Shown here piece after piece: positions 27,037 to 35,719 of a stretch of 64,000 nucleotides of DNA. The notes under the pieces are model-generated. The model was not told where the DNA came from and searched no databases. It saw nothing but the letters and a program-made list of their open reading frames with translations. Each line of letters opens with the position of its first letter. The stretch's first letter is position 1. Both the position numbers and the translations under genes were made by a program. Origin of the DNA: an uncultured Roseibium sp. GTDB lineage: Bacteria > Pseudomonadota > Alphaproteobacteria > Rhizobiales > Stappiaceae. The stretch covers positions 186,001-250,000 of the forward strand of contig NZ_CANMNP010000002.1 of NCBI RefSeq assembly GCF_947499295.1, in the 5' to 3' direction.

Positions 27037-28567
27037 AGTCTTGTTCAAGCGTATCAGGCGCTATTTCAGGTTCGCCTTTTTGTGAGAAAGACCAAATCGA
27101 AAATATTGCAGCCAAGAGCACCACGCCCGCTCCCAGGTAATAGCCGGCAGCAATGGCTTCCGTTGTAATGTCTTTTAGTTCGTCGAGAGCCCGCGGCCAA
27201 TGTGCACGGAGCTGATCGGTTGCCGTGGCCTGAGCCTGCTCCGATTGGAAAAGAAGAACCTGCAGATCGTAGCGTTTATCGGCGAGCGGCTCCAGTTTGT
27301 CCGCAACCATCGAAATACGGTCCTTTTCAATAAGGTTGATGACGGAGCCGATACAGGCAATTCCGAAAACACCGCCGGTTTGCCTCAACGTTTGCAATAT
27401 CGCTGATGCAGTGGCGCGCTGTGTCTGGGAAACGTGCGACAATCCTTCCGTCGTGACAGTGCTTGCCAGCAGACCAAGCCCAAAGCCAATCAGCATCATG
27501 CCCGGGACCAGCCAGATGATGTTGTTCTGCTCAAGAACGACAGCTTGTGAAAAGAAACCAACCGAGATGGCAAGCGTCCCCGCGACGGCAAGAAGCCGGA
27601 AGGGGACTTTGTCAAACAGATACCCCGAAACCTGCGCCATCACTATGATCGTAAGCACAACCGGCATCATGGAAAGGCCGGTTTGAAATGGGGAAAAGGC
27701 AAGTACGTTTTGGATGAAGACCGCGCCGTAGACAACCTGTCCAAGCATCGCGAACTGGATACAGAACAAGACAATGCCACAGCCGAGAAAAACACGGCTC
27801 TTGAACATAGAAAAGTCGATGATCGAGGCCCCTTTCGCGGGTTTGCGAAGAGGCAGAACGCCGAGAGCGAGCAGTCCGGCAACCGCAAGGGCGAGTGATA
27901 TCGACACCGCCATGGTTCTGTCACCGAAGCTTTGAATGGCAATTGTCAGGGTAAGAATTCCGGCGACAAGCAAGAATGCCCCTTTAAAGTCAAATGGTAT
28001 GTCATTACCTTTGGGAGCGTGTCCGCTGAACAAGACTGCGCTTGTGAACGTCACCAGTCCAATTGGAACATTGATCAGGAACACCATGTGCCACGACAGG
28101 TGCTGGACGAGAAAACCGCCAAGCAGCGGACCGGCGGCCAGAAACAACAATCCGCTGCCCACGTAGATCGACATAGCTCTGCCGCGCAGTTCCGCCGGAA
28201 AAATGCCGAAGACAATTGCGGTTGCGGCTGGCTGCATGAGGGCAGCTCCAATGCCCTGGCCAATCCTTGCAAGAATGAAAACCTCACCGGTTGGCGCGAT
28301 CGCGCAAAGAAGGGAGGAGGCTGTAAAAAGGCCAACTCCCGCCGTGAATGAGCGGTAGTGACCAAATCTGTCGCCTGCCCAACCGGCACAGATCAATGCA
28401 GCTGCAAGTGCAAGCGTGTACCCGTTGACAACCCACTGCAACTCCATCGGGCCGAACGCAAAGGCACGTTGCAATGGTGGGAGAGCAATCCCGATCACCG
28501 TTTGGTCGATCATGATCATCCCGATCGCCCCGGTCATGTTGACCAGGATGAGATACCGTTTATCCAT
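27035..28567 (-). CDS. MFS transporter, DHA2 (EmrB/QacA-type, 14 helices)
   Basis: 510 residues from ATG 28567 (TTG at 28573 is a second candidate). It has the DHA2 features: DQTVIGIALPPLQ in helix 1, LQWVVNGYTLALAAALICAG in helix 2, the motif A GDRFGHYRSF and RIGQGIGAALMQPAATAIV in helix 4. A large periplasmic loop (from DRISMVADKLEPLADKR to HWPRALDELK) precedes the last helix. Members are proton-coupled drug or metabolite exporters. The frame lies 22 bases downstream of the alpha/beta hydrolase start region's neighbour in the opposite reading order, so both genes on the minus strand may be independent units. The substrate is unknown. Confidence 0.88.
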   Translation of the reverse strand: MDKRYLILVNMTGAIGMIMIDQTVIGIALPPLQRAFAFGPMELQWVVNGYTLALAAALICAGWAGDRFGHYRSFTAGVGLFTASSLLCAIAPTGEVFILARIGQGIGAALMQPAATAIVFGIFPAELRGRAMSIYVGSGLLFLAAGPLLGGFLVQHLSWHMVFLINVPIGLVTFTSAVLFSGHAPKGNDIPFDFKGAFLLVAGILTLTIAIQSFGDRTMAVSISLALAVAGLLALGVLPLRKPAKGASIIDFSMFKSRVFLGCGIVLFCIQFAMLGQVVYGAVFIQNVLAFSPFQTGLSMMPVVLTIIVMAQVSGYLFDKVPFRLLAVAGTLAISVGFFSQAVVLEQNNIIWLVPGMMLIGFGLGLLASTVTTEGLSHVSQTQRATASAILQTLRQTGGVFGIACIGSVINLIEKDRISMVADKLEPLADKRYDLQVLLFQSEQAQATATDQLRAHWPRALDELKDITTEAIAAGYYLGAGVVLLAAIFSIWSFSQKGEPEIAPDTLEQD

Positions 28568-28589
28568 CGCCAATGAGCCTTACCGGAGC

Positions 28590-29477
28590 TTAAATACCGT
28601 TCATGAAGTGAACAATGGCATGTTGAGAGGCTGGTTCGTCAAGGATGGGGCAGTGGCCCCGGCCCGAAATTTCCGCAGCGGTCATGCGCGGGGCGATGTC
28701 CTGCATCTGTTTGATTGTTGCAGGCGCGGTTACATCGGATAAAACACCGCGAATTGACAGAACCGGCAGGTTCAGTTCTGCCGCTTTTCTGTGTGCGGCC
28801 CAAAGATCACGTGGTGTCTCTTTGTTTTCGGCAAGGGCCTTTCCAAGGTTGTCGTCATAGCGATGATGCCACTTCCCGTCCTTCAGGCCATACATCGACA
28901 CAGCCATGCGCTCATAGTCCGCGTCGCTCAAGCCTTGAAACTGAGCGCCGACATGCTCTTTCAAGGTCGCCACAACTTTCGACAGATCTGATTCATCGGG
29001 AAGCTTGCCTGCATAACCGAATATGCGGGCCATGCCGGCAGTTTCAATCGTGGCTCCCAAATCATTCAGGATGGTTCCGGCCAGCATGTCAGGGTGATCT
29101 TCGACCATGAGCATTGCGAGCAGTGCACCAAGTGAAGACCCGAGCAGAACGACGGGCTCTTCTTCAAGGTGCCGCCAGAACTCGTAGATGTCACGGATGT
29201 AAACCACAGTGTTGTAGTTGGAATAGGCCGGGTCGTGATCCGAGGTGTCCCGTCCGCGCAGGTTTAGCGTGTAGATCCTGAAGGTGTCTGCCAGCAGGTT
29301 GGCGGCGGGATCGAGATCGCGGACATTTCTAGTCAGGCCCGGAAGAGCGATGATTGCCGGTTTCCCGGGAACTTTCTCTCCGTATACGCGATAGGCCAGA
29401 GAGAGGCCGTCAGACGTTGCGAAGGTCGTGGCTTCGTAATTGCCGGAATCGTGTTTGCTCTCAATTGAGCTGGTCAT
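28590..29477 (-). CDS. Alpha/beta hydrolase
   Basis: 295 residues behind a good AGGAG site. An alpha/beta fold with oxyanion-hole segment IIALPGLTRNVRDLD, nucleophile elbow VLLGSSLGALLAM (Ser in GSSLG), acid near RGVLSDVTAP, and catalytic His in ISGRGHCPILDEP. A cap region lies between about 170 and 225. Substrate unknown; ester or lactone hydrolysis is a family-level guess. The MFS gene at 27035-28567 begins 22 bases downstream of its stop on the same strand, so the two are probably co-transcribed, which would link hydrolysis to export. Confidence 0.87.
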   Translation of the reverse strand: MTSSIESKHDSGNYEATTFATSDGLSLAYRVYGEKVPGKPAIIALPGLTRNVRDLDPAANLLADTFRIYTLNLRGRDTSDHDPAYSNYNTVVYIRDIYEFWRHLEEEPVVLLGSSLGALLAMLMVEDHPDMLAGTILNDLGATIETAGMARIFGYAGKLPDESDLSKVVATLKEHVGAQFQGLSDADYERMAVSMYGLKDGKWHHRYDDNLGKALAENKETPRDLWAAHRKAAELNLPVLSIRGVLSDVTAPATIKQMQDIAPRMTAAEISGRGHCPILDEPASQHAIVHFMNGI

Positions 29478-29540
29478 GTCTGTACTCCTGCCGGAAACGC
29501 AAATGTGCGGGCTGAATGCACAAATAAATGAGCCCGTGTC

Positions 29541-30644
29541 CTAGGCTGCCGTGTTCCGGCGTCGAGATTTGCTATCTTTCTTCGCTGCTGACGCAGCATC
29601 GACTTCACTTTGAATTCGATTATGGATGATGTAGTTGATTTGAAAGGCGTTTTTGTCCAGCGCGTAGTCAGCGGATTTATAGCCGCTTTCGATTCTCTTC
29701 CCGATTGTCGTAGGACTGAAGTCGATCACATTGCGCAGCGCTGCTCTTTCTGCGGGTATTGTGAATATGTGGGAAATTGCTCGAAGGCGCATGAGGCTCT
29801 TGAAGGTATCACGCTCCCGGAGAGGAGAATCTTCCGGCAGGTCTTGTTCAAGGTCCCAGAGCATCTCTGCAAACTCATATGCCTTGTCGTGACCTTCGAA
29901 GGTCTTCCAGAACTTGTCTTCGTATACAAGTTCGGTCATTCGGTCGATGGACTGGCCAAGATCCTTCGGCACATCCCCAAGAGCGCCGAAAAGCTCGATC
30001 ACGAAGATCGGCAGATGGGCGGTCTCATGCTCGTTTAGAATGCGCACAAGAGACTGGATGGGGGTGTTGTCGTAAATACCGCCGTCCCAATAGTGCTCGC
30101 CGTCAATTTCAATCGGCGGGAAGCTCGGGGGCAGAGCACCGCTCGCCATGATGTGCTCCGGTGTCAAAGTATGTGTCCGGTTTGAAAACCGCTCAATTTC
30201 ACCGGAGACCACATTTGTTGCCGTTACGACCACCGTCGGCGCTTCGGGCGCGTTCAACCTGTCGAAGTCGATATAGCGCCGCATCGTTTCGAGTGCGGGC
30301 GAGATATCGTAGATGCTGGGCCGCCGCCCCATGCCGAAAAGAGTGCCATGCAGTTTGAAGAAACGCGGGTGACCCAGACTTGTGTAGGCGGTGTTGTAAT
30401 TCTGGAAGAGCGGAAAGGGGTGCTCGTGGCCCAGATAGTCCCACATTTCCAGAAGCGTTTCATGTGCTTCGCCGTATAAGGGAGCTGCGAGCACGGCTGC
30501 GTTCAGTGCGCCAATCGACGTCCCGGTCAGGATCTCAGGTCGGTAGCCGAGTTCGTAAATTCGTTTGATCGCGCCAGCCTCATAGGCCCCGAGTGCTCCT
30601 CCGCCCTGGAGGACGAGACCAACTTTTTTCGCTTTATCATTCAT
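29541..30644 (-). CDS. Patatin-like phospholipase family protein
   Basis: 367 residues from ATG 30644 (MNDKAKKVGLVLQGGGALGA). Earlier in-frame ATGs exist, but the domain begins here; the ribosome site is weak. Patatin features: the oxyanion motif LQGGGALGAYEAG, the nucleophile GTSIGALNAAVLA (Ser), and the catalytic Asp in HYWDGGIYDNTPI. The C-terminal third (about 250-367) is helical and ends in a basic tail KKDSKSRRRNTAA. Such enzymes hydrolyse phospholipids or acyl esters; in alphaproteobacteria a similar group acts on PHB granules or membrane lipid, and no choice is possible here. It lies 63 bases upstream of the alpha/beta hydrolase gene. Confidence 0.9.
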   Translation of the reverse strand: MNDKAKKVGLVLQGGGALGAYEAGAIKRIYELGYRPEILTGTSIGALNAAVLAAPLYGEAHETLLEMWDYLGHEHPFPLFQNYNTAYTSLGHPRFFKLHGTLFGMGRRPSIYDISPALETMRRYIDFDRLNAPEAPTVVVTATNVVSGEIERFSNRTHTLTPEHIMASGALPPSFPPIEIDGEHYWDGGIYDNTPIQSLVRILNEHETAHLPIFVIELFGALGDVPKDLGQSIDRMTELVYEDKFWKTFEGHDKAYEFAEMLWDLEQDLPEDSPLRERDTFKSLMRLRAISHIFTIPAERAALRNVIDFSPTTIGKRIESGYKSADYALDKNAFQINYIIHNRIQSEVDAASAAKKDSKSRRRNTAA

Positions 30645-30832
30645 GACTGACCCATTCGGCAACAGAAGACGCATTGGCAGCGGTTGCTGCAGCGCAATAG
30701 AGTGAGGGTCAGTCTGCGCGAGCAATATGGATGGCCTGTTAACAGCTAAGGTAAATTTGACTTAACCTAAGAGAAAAACAGGAGGAATTTGGATAGAGAA
30801 TTGAATTCTATGAGTAAAATCAGGATGCGCAA

Positions 30833-31354
30833 CTAAGCAGATTTATAGCGGCGTAGTCGCTGAAAGATCTCATCGGGATCGGCCGCAAGCGTATGCAGAT
30901 TGACTATGACCGCATCGCAGTTGGTTTCAGATCGCACGCGACGCCAGTTGCGGAGCATCAGGTTCTTCCATGGCGGCAGGGCCTGATCTTTGTTGATGGC
31001 CTCACCGAGGGGACAATTTAACAGGATTTCCAACCGTACAAGAATGATATTTCGAACCGAGGTGCGCTTGATGTCGATCTCGCTGACGGCGGCCCAGTTT
31101 ATGAAACCAATTCGATCGACAAAAAGTCCATCCTCATTCGCACCGAGTTGAGGTTGTCCCTTTTCGACCATCGGATAGTGCCAAAAGGCGATGCCAAGGG
31201 GCAGAAGCGCTGCAAGCGATAGCAGCGGCAGGCCAGCGACAACGCCAACAACTGCCATCATCAGGCCTAGCAACATACAGCCATAGACAAGACCTTCGCC
31301 CTGGCTGCGATTGTATCCGATAGCGAATGGAACAGGACCTGTGGTTTCGTGCAA
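30833..31354 (-). CDS. Small membrane protein of unknown function
   Basis: 173 residues from TTG 31354. Two adjacent hydrophobic segments at about 22-60 (GCMLLGLMMAVVGVVAGLPL, then SLAALLPLGIAFW) are followed by a cytoplasmic domain of about 110 residues with ANEDGLFVDRIGFINWAAVS and DIKRTSVRNIILVRLEI. The two-helix hairpin plus beta-rich domain resembles bacterial PH-like (bPH) membrane proteins, but the match is only by pattern. It sits 61 bases downstream of the ribB-like gene on the same strand. Function unknown. Confidence 0.65.
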   Translation of the reverse strand: MHETTGPVPFAIGYNRSQGEGLVYGCMLLGLMMAVVGVVAGLPLLSLAALLPLGIAFWHYPMVEKGQPQLGANEDGLFVDRIGFINWAAVSEIDIKRTSVRNIILVRLEILLNCPLGEAINKDQALPPWKNLMLRNWRRVRSETNCDAVIVNLHTLAADPDEIFQRLRRYKSA

Positions 31355-31415
31355 TTGCCTTTAAGCCTTTTCCTGCTTGCCGGATTGAGAACCTGGAAGC
31401 GGAGCTTCGTTGCGA

Positions 31416-32735
31416 CTAAGTGTCGAGAATTTCCGTCTCGTCGATCTTGATGTCAAAGCCCTCCAGCCCGACATAGTGCCGTTCCCTGGATGACAATAGA
31501 CGAATTGACGTGACACCGAGATCTTTAAGGATTTGAGCGCCAAGGCCAATCTCCCGCCATTGCTCCTGCCTCGATTGTGCCGAACTGTGTTCTTCACTGT
31601 CGGCGGCCTCAAAGTCCAGCCGTGTCCGTTTGGACTGGCGTGCGACGCCTGCGGAACCTTCCCGCAAATAGACGATAATCCCACGCCCGCGTTCGGCGAA
31701 GTGCTCCATGATCTGATCGAGAGGCTGTGTTTCGCCGAAGACATCGTCGAGCACGGATTCCAATTGCAAACGTACCGGAACGTTGCGCCCGTCAAGAATG
31801 TCGCCATAGACGATCGCCAGATGATGCATCGGGTCGTAGGGTGTTGAAAACGTCATCGCATAGGCCGGACCGGCGATGGTGTCGACCGGTTGCTCGTTCA
31901 CCCTTTCAACCATGCGCTCGGTCCGCTGGCGCCAGGCGATGAGATCGGATACCGAGACCATCTTGAGATCGTGTTCGGCCGCAAATTCGGCAACCTGCTG
32001 ACCGCGTTTGACTGTGCCATTGTCATTGACGAGCTCGCTGATCACGCCGACTTCCTCCAGCCCGGACAAACGACACAAATCGACAGCGGCTTCCGTGTGG
32101 CCAGAGCGTATCATCACGCCGCCCTCCTTGGCGACGAGCGGGAATATGTGGCCAGGTCTCACAAAGTCCTCTGCAGCAGCGTTCGGATTGGCCAGCGCGT
32201 GCACGGTGGAGCAGCGTTCCTCAGCGGATATGCCCGTCGTCAAGCCGTGACGATAGTCGACGGAAATTGTAAAGGCGGTCGCAAGCGGCGCGTCATTTTC
32301 TGCAACCATCGGATCAAGCCGCAAGCGCCTTGCATGGGCAACCGTCATGGGCGCGCAAATGATGCCGGAGGTATGCCGGACCATGAAGGCCATCTGCTCC
32401 TGAGTAATCTTGGACGCCGCAACAATCAGGTCGCCTTCGTTTTCGCGATCATCATCATCGGTCACGACCACCATTTCACCACGTTCGAACGCGCGGATTG
32501 CTTCTGCGACACGGGCCTGGGACACGGGATGCTCCTTGGTTGTAGACAGTCCGAGAAAGTCGTTGGGTGTAACTTCGCCATTGGTGGCAATGGCGATCTT
32601 GCGGGCCATGTCCCGCGAGACCCAGACATTCGGGTCATTGCAAAGGGCTGTTACTGAAGCGGGAGACAAGTTAGCCCGTCGCGCAAATGCGCTGCGGTTT
32701 TCCCCGGTCTGCAAGAGCCATTGATCGAGTCTCAT
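31416..32735 (-). CDS. ribB: HTH–3,4-dihydroxy-2-butanone-4-phosphate synthase–GTP-cyclohydrolase-II-like fusion
   Basis: 439 residues in three parts. Residues 1-62 form a phage-Cro-like HTH (ENRSAFARRANLSPASVTAL, ending ATNGEVTPNDFL). Residues 70-272 are RibB with the acidic loop DDDDRENEGDLIVAA, GHIFPLVA and RSGHTEAAVDL, all catalytic positions intact; this makes the four-carbon unit of riboflavin from ribulose 5-phosphate. Residues 275-439 resemble RibA, but the zinc-binding pattern ECLTGDVFGSLRCDCG aligns with ESVLDDVFGETQPLDQ (326-341), so the three Cys are gone and GTP cyclohydrolase activity is unlikely. A degenerate RibA tail is common in alphaproteobacteria; the N-terminal HTH is not one I know in this family. 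No FMN riboswitch was recognised upstream. Confidence 0.9.
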   Translation of the reverse strand: MRLDQWLLQTGENRSAFARRANLSPASVTALCNDPNVWVSRDMARKIAIATNGEVTPNDFLGLSTTKEHPVSQARVAEAIRAFERGEMVVVTDDDDRENEGDLIVAASKITQEQMAFMVRHTSGIICAPMTVAHARRLRLDPMVAENDAPLATAFTISVDYRHGLTTGISAEERCSTVHALANPNAAAEDFVRPGHIFPLVAKEGGVMIRSGHTEAAVDLCRLSGLEEVGVISELVNDNGTVKRGQQVAEFAAEHDLKMVSVSDLIAWRQRTERMVERVNEQPVDTIAGPAYAMTFSTPYDPMHHLAIVYGDILDGRNVPVRLQLESVLDDVFGETQPLDQIMEHFAERGRGIIVYLREGSAGVARQSKRTRLDFEAADSEEHSSAQSRQEQWREIGLGAQILKDLGVTSIRLLSSRERHYVGLEGFDIKIDETEILDT

Positions 32736-32807
32736 GCTCGAGGATATAGGCCAGATTTCTTTCAGTCACAAGGTAATGAACGGCAAAAATTCAGTGAGCC
32801 TGAAAAG

Positions 32808-33920
32808 CTAGGTGCCTTTGACGAATTCTGCTACACGCGACACGAATGCCGGAACCATCCATTGCTCCTGCAAGCCCTGTGCTGAGCACAGCCCAGTCAG
32901 GTCCTCTGTCAGATAAGAGGAATAATAGGGCTCATGGAAGAGCTGCGGAAAGAGCGACAGCAACCCGTCATAGTCCGGTACATCACCGGTTTGAAGACTG
33001 TCTACAAAAAGGAACGATCCGCCAGGTTTGAGCACTCTTGCGACTTCCGAAACGACTTGCCGCCGTATCTTTGGGGGCAATTCGTGAAAGAGAAAGACGC
33101 AAGTGACGATGTCCAGAGAATTGTCTGCAAAAGGCAGCTCTTCAGCCATCGCCGTAACGTAGCTGGCCCTGTGGGTCTTCGCCCGGCTGCGCGCGACATT
33201 GAGATAGGGCTCCGACAGGTCCAGCCCGGTGCCCTTCAGGCGCGGAAATGCTCTGAGTGCCGGACGCAGGAGGCCACCGGTACCACAGGCCAAATCCACA
33301 TATGCGACCCGGCGCTGGTCCTTGCGCCTCAGGATGTGTGCGAAGGGAACAAGCGCCCGGCGGCGCATGGCCGCGGTTGCACCGGAGAAAAGCACGTCAA
33401 CCTGAAAATCATAAAGTTTGGCGCTGTCCTCAGAAAGCCAGCCATCGGTCTGAAAGTGAAAATTCTGACGGTAGTAGCGGGGCAGCGCAGCTGCGAATCC
33501 TTCCGGGCTTTCATTCACTTCCTGATGTGCACCCGTGGCGCGCCGGCGTGCGACCTCTGGAACATCCTTGAAAAACGCGCGGCTTGTCGCGATCAATTCG
33601 CCGGGTGTCATGGTGCCGTCCGATGGCAGTGGGTATAGCCCGTCTTCTACGGCTCTCATGTCATCTGCGAAGAGCCGCAGGATATCGGCAAGCATGCGCC
33701 TCTGGCTCGGCACCGGCCCTTCTGGCGTGACTTTAGGTGTGTCAGGCAGGTCCTTCTGCAAGCGCCGGTTCATGCGCCGCATGGCTTCCGAGTGGAGCGT
33801 ATAGAGCGCGACACGGCTCCCCTGGGTAAGGGCGTAACGTGATCTGCGGGCGAGGGTTAAAAAAGGTGGACGTGACAGATCACGGCCTCTCGATCTCAGT
33901 TTCTCATCCGCTACGCTCAT
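32808..33920 (-). CDS. Class I SAM-dependent methyltransferase
   Basis: 370 residues. An N-terminal helical region of about 190 residues precedes a Rossmann domain with motif I VDLACGTGGLLRP, then GTGLDLSEPYLNVAR, AEELPFADNSLDIVTC and LKPGGSFLFVD. This is the ubiE/COQ5-type arrangement. The acceptor is unknown; the long N-terminal region (with LPRYYRQNFHFQTDGWLSED) is probably part of substrate recognition. Its ribosome site GGGAGTGAGCA overlaps the stop of the RNA methyltransferase gene upstream, so translation of the two is likely coupled. Confidence 0.85.
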   Translation of the reverse strand: MSVADEKLRSRGRDLSRPPFLTLARRSRYALTQGSRVALYTLHSEAMRRMNRRLQKDLPDTPKVTPEGPVPSQRRMLADILRLFADDMRAVEDGLYPLPSDGTMTPGELIATSRAFFKDVPEVARRRATGAHQEVNESPEGFAAALPRYYRQNFHFQTDGWLSEDSAKLYDFQVDVLFSGATAAMRRRALVPFAHILRRKDQRRVAYVDLACGTGGLLRPALRAFPRLKGTGLDLSEPYLNVARSRAKTHRASYVTAMAEELPFADNSLDIVTCVFLFHELPPKIRRQVVSEVARVLKPGGSFLFVDSLQTGDVPDYDGLLSLFPQLFHEPYYSSYLTEDLTGLCSAQGLQEQWMVPAFVSRVAEFVKGT

Positions 33921-33923
33921 TGC

Positions 33924-35156
33924 TCACTCCCGTGTCAGCACCGCCACAACTTCAATATGGGGCGAATAGGCGAACTGGTCCACTGGTGTGACGGTTTGCA
34001 GCACAAATCCACCATCGATCAGGATCCGGAGATCGCGGGCCAAGGTCGCTGGATTGCAAGACACGGCAACCGCCTTTTTGACCTTTGATGCTGCCAGTTG
34101 TTCAGCCTGCGCCTGAGCACCGGCTCGCGGCGGATCGAACACGACTGCGTCGAAAGGTTCGAGTTCGTGCGCAACCAGCGGGCGTCGATAGAGATCGCGT
34201 TTTTCGAAAGTTACTTTCTTTAGCCCTTGTGGTTTTCGAAGCGCCTTGTCGAATGCGGATATGGCTGCTGCATCACCCTCGACAGCATGGACATTGGCGC
34301 CCCGTGCCAGGCGAAGCGCGAAGGTTCCGACGCCCGAGAAGAGGTCCGCGACCGATTTTGCCTTCCCAATGCCTTCCAGCACCAGTTTTGAAAGTGCCAC
34401 TTCGGCTGACCGTGTCGCCTGAGTGAAGCCACCGGGCGAAGCCACAATTCCAACGCCGCCCATGTCAAGAAGTGGAGGGCGCGTTTCAAGAAGAACCTCT
34501 CCGTTGACGGTCAGTCGCGCCAGGTCCAGTTCCACGGTTTTTTGAGACAGCGAGGGGATCTTGCGTTCATACGTCTTGTCCGCCTTTTCAATGGAGACAT
34601 CGAGTCCGGCCGTTGTGGAAAGAACGGTCAGTCGCAGATCGCCCTTCTTGGGCAAGAGTTGCGCAGCAAGGGATCTGAGGCCGGGCAGGGCACGCACGAT
34701 GTCAGGGTCGAGGACAGGGCACTCGTGAACATCTACCAGACGGTGACTGGACTTCTCATGGTATCCCAAAAGAGTGTGTCGGCCGGCTCTGGTTGCGGTG
34801 AAGACCGCCCTTCGGCGTCCGTCCGCCGTCGCGGCGATCACGTCACGAACTGCGAAGTCTATGCCGCGATCGCTAAGCGACTTTTCGACAAGGCCCCGTT
34901 TCCAGTCGAGATAAGGTGCCTCCGACAGGTGTTGCAAGGCGCAGCCACCGCACGCCTCATAGTGGCGGCAGACTGGATCTATTCTGTCCGGGGACGTCGA
35001 TTGCCTGCGCGGATTTTTTGCGCGGCCATTGACCACTTCCGCCAGGACTGTTTCGCCGGGCAAAGCGCCCGCAATGTAGACCTGCCCGTCCTCGGTTGCC
35101 GCAATGCCATCGCCGCGATGACCCAGGCTTGAAACTTCAAGTTCTCTCTCACTCAT
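33924..35156 (-). CDS. Class I SAM-dependent RNA methyltransferase (RlmD/TrmA, m5U type)
   Basis: 410 residues from MSERELEVSSLGHRGDGIA; an ATG 24 bases upstream is less well supported. A TRAM-like N-terminal barrel is followed by the iron-sulfur ligands CRHYEACGGCALQH and a further Cys in HECPVL. The catalytic domain has VADLFSGVGTFALRLA (motif I), VVFDPPRAGA, the nucleophile VSCNPATLARDLR, and the final Glu in PHIEVVAVL. Such enzymes make 5-methyluridine in 23S rRNA (or tRNA); RlmD, RlmC and TrmA cannot be separated by eye. The gene is downstream of the VOC and tlyA genes and upstream of the methyltransferase gene, with a 3-base gap. Confidence 0.9.
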   Translation of the reverse strand: MSERELEVSSLGHRGDGIAATEDGQVYIAGALPGETVLAEVVNGRAKNPRRQSTSPDRIDPVCRHYEACGGCALQHLSEAPYLDWKRGLVEKSLSDRGIDFAVRDVIAATADGRRRAVFTATRAGRHTLLGYHEKSSHRLVDVHECPVLDPDIVRALPGLRSLAAQLLPKKGDLRLTVLSTTAGLDVSIEKADKTYERKIPSLSQKTVELDLARLTVNGEVLLETRPPLLDMGGVGIVASPGGFTQATRSAEVALSKLVLEGIGKAKSVADLFSGVGTFALRLARGANVHAVEGDAAAISAFDKALRKPQGLKKVTFEKRDLYRRPLVAHELEPFDAVVFDPPRAGAQAQAEQLAASKVKKAVAVSCNPATLARDLRILIDGGFVLQTVTPVDQFAYSPHIEVVAVLTRE

Positions 35157-35292
35157 GGCTGAGCGATAGCGCCAACCCATCCTGGGAGCAAGCCCCGAAA
35201 GCTTTGCAGGAATGCAGAACGAAGACGAAGATCAACAAGCGTGCGTGCTCAAGGCCAGAGAAGGGATGGGTTGCATCCGAAGTGCGCGGTGT

Positions 35293-35661
35293 TCAGGTCG
35301 GCTCTCCGACCTCCAGAATGTGCCGATCCGGGTCATGGAAACGAAAAACCCTTTGTCCCCAGGTCTGCCGCTCTATCCCGTGGATCAGTTCAACATGCGG
35401 TGCGATGCGGTCAAAGGACGACCAAATATCCGGATCCTCGAAATAGAGTACGAGATTGTTCCTGCCATAAGGTTCGTTCACTTCCGGGTTTCTGGAGAAT
35501 ACGGTTTGCAGCAGCGAGCGCCCTTCATGAAGTGCAAAGCCATTTTCAAAGCGGACAAAATTGCCGTGATCTTCGATGATTTTCAGGCACATAACATCGC
35601 GATAGAAAGCCTTCGATCTTTCCATATCCGTCACAAAAGGCAGCGGGTTGATGAACTTCAT
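35293..35661 (-). CDS. VOC family protein (glyoxalase/bleomycin resistance fold)
   Basis: 122 residues beginning MKFINPLPFVTDMERSKAFY; the frame is open far upstream into tlyA, but the VOC domain starts exactly here. Two beta-alpha-beta-beta-beta modules are recognisable: FVTDMERSKAFYRDVMCLKI and VFRFHDPDRHILEVGE, the latter with the family's metal-ligand Glu. Metal-dependent enzymes or binding proteins use this fold; the ligand is unknown. It lies 58 bases downstream of tlyA and 136 upstream of the RNA methyltransferase gene start on the same strand. Confidence 0.85.
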   Translation of the reverse strand: MKFINPLPFVTDMERSKAFYRDVMCLKIIEDHGNFVRFENGFALHEGRSLLQTVFSRNPEVNEPYGRNNLVLYFEDPDIWSSFDRIAPHVELIHGIERQTWGQRVFRFHDPDRHILEVGEPT

Positions 35662-35719
35662 GAGGTTTCTTGAGATCCGATTTGCAGGGGTGCGACCCAG
35701 GCTTGGACCGCCTGAATCG

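Noticed and set aside
31890..32657. 255-codon open frame on the plus strand
   Set aside because: It is antisense to the ribB fusion gene; the opposite strand carries clear RibB motifs.
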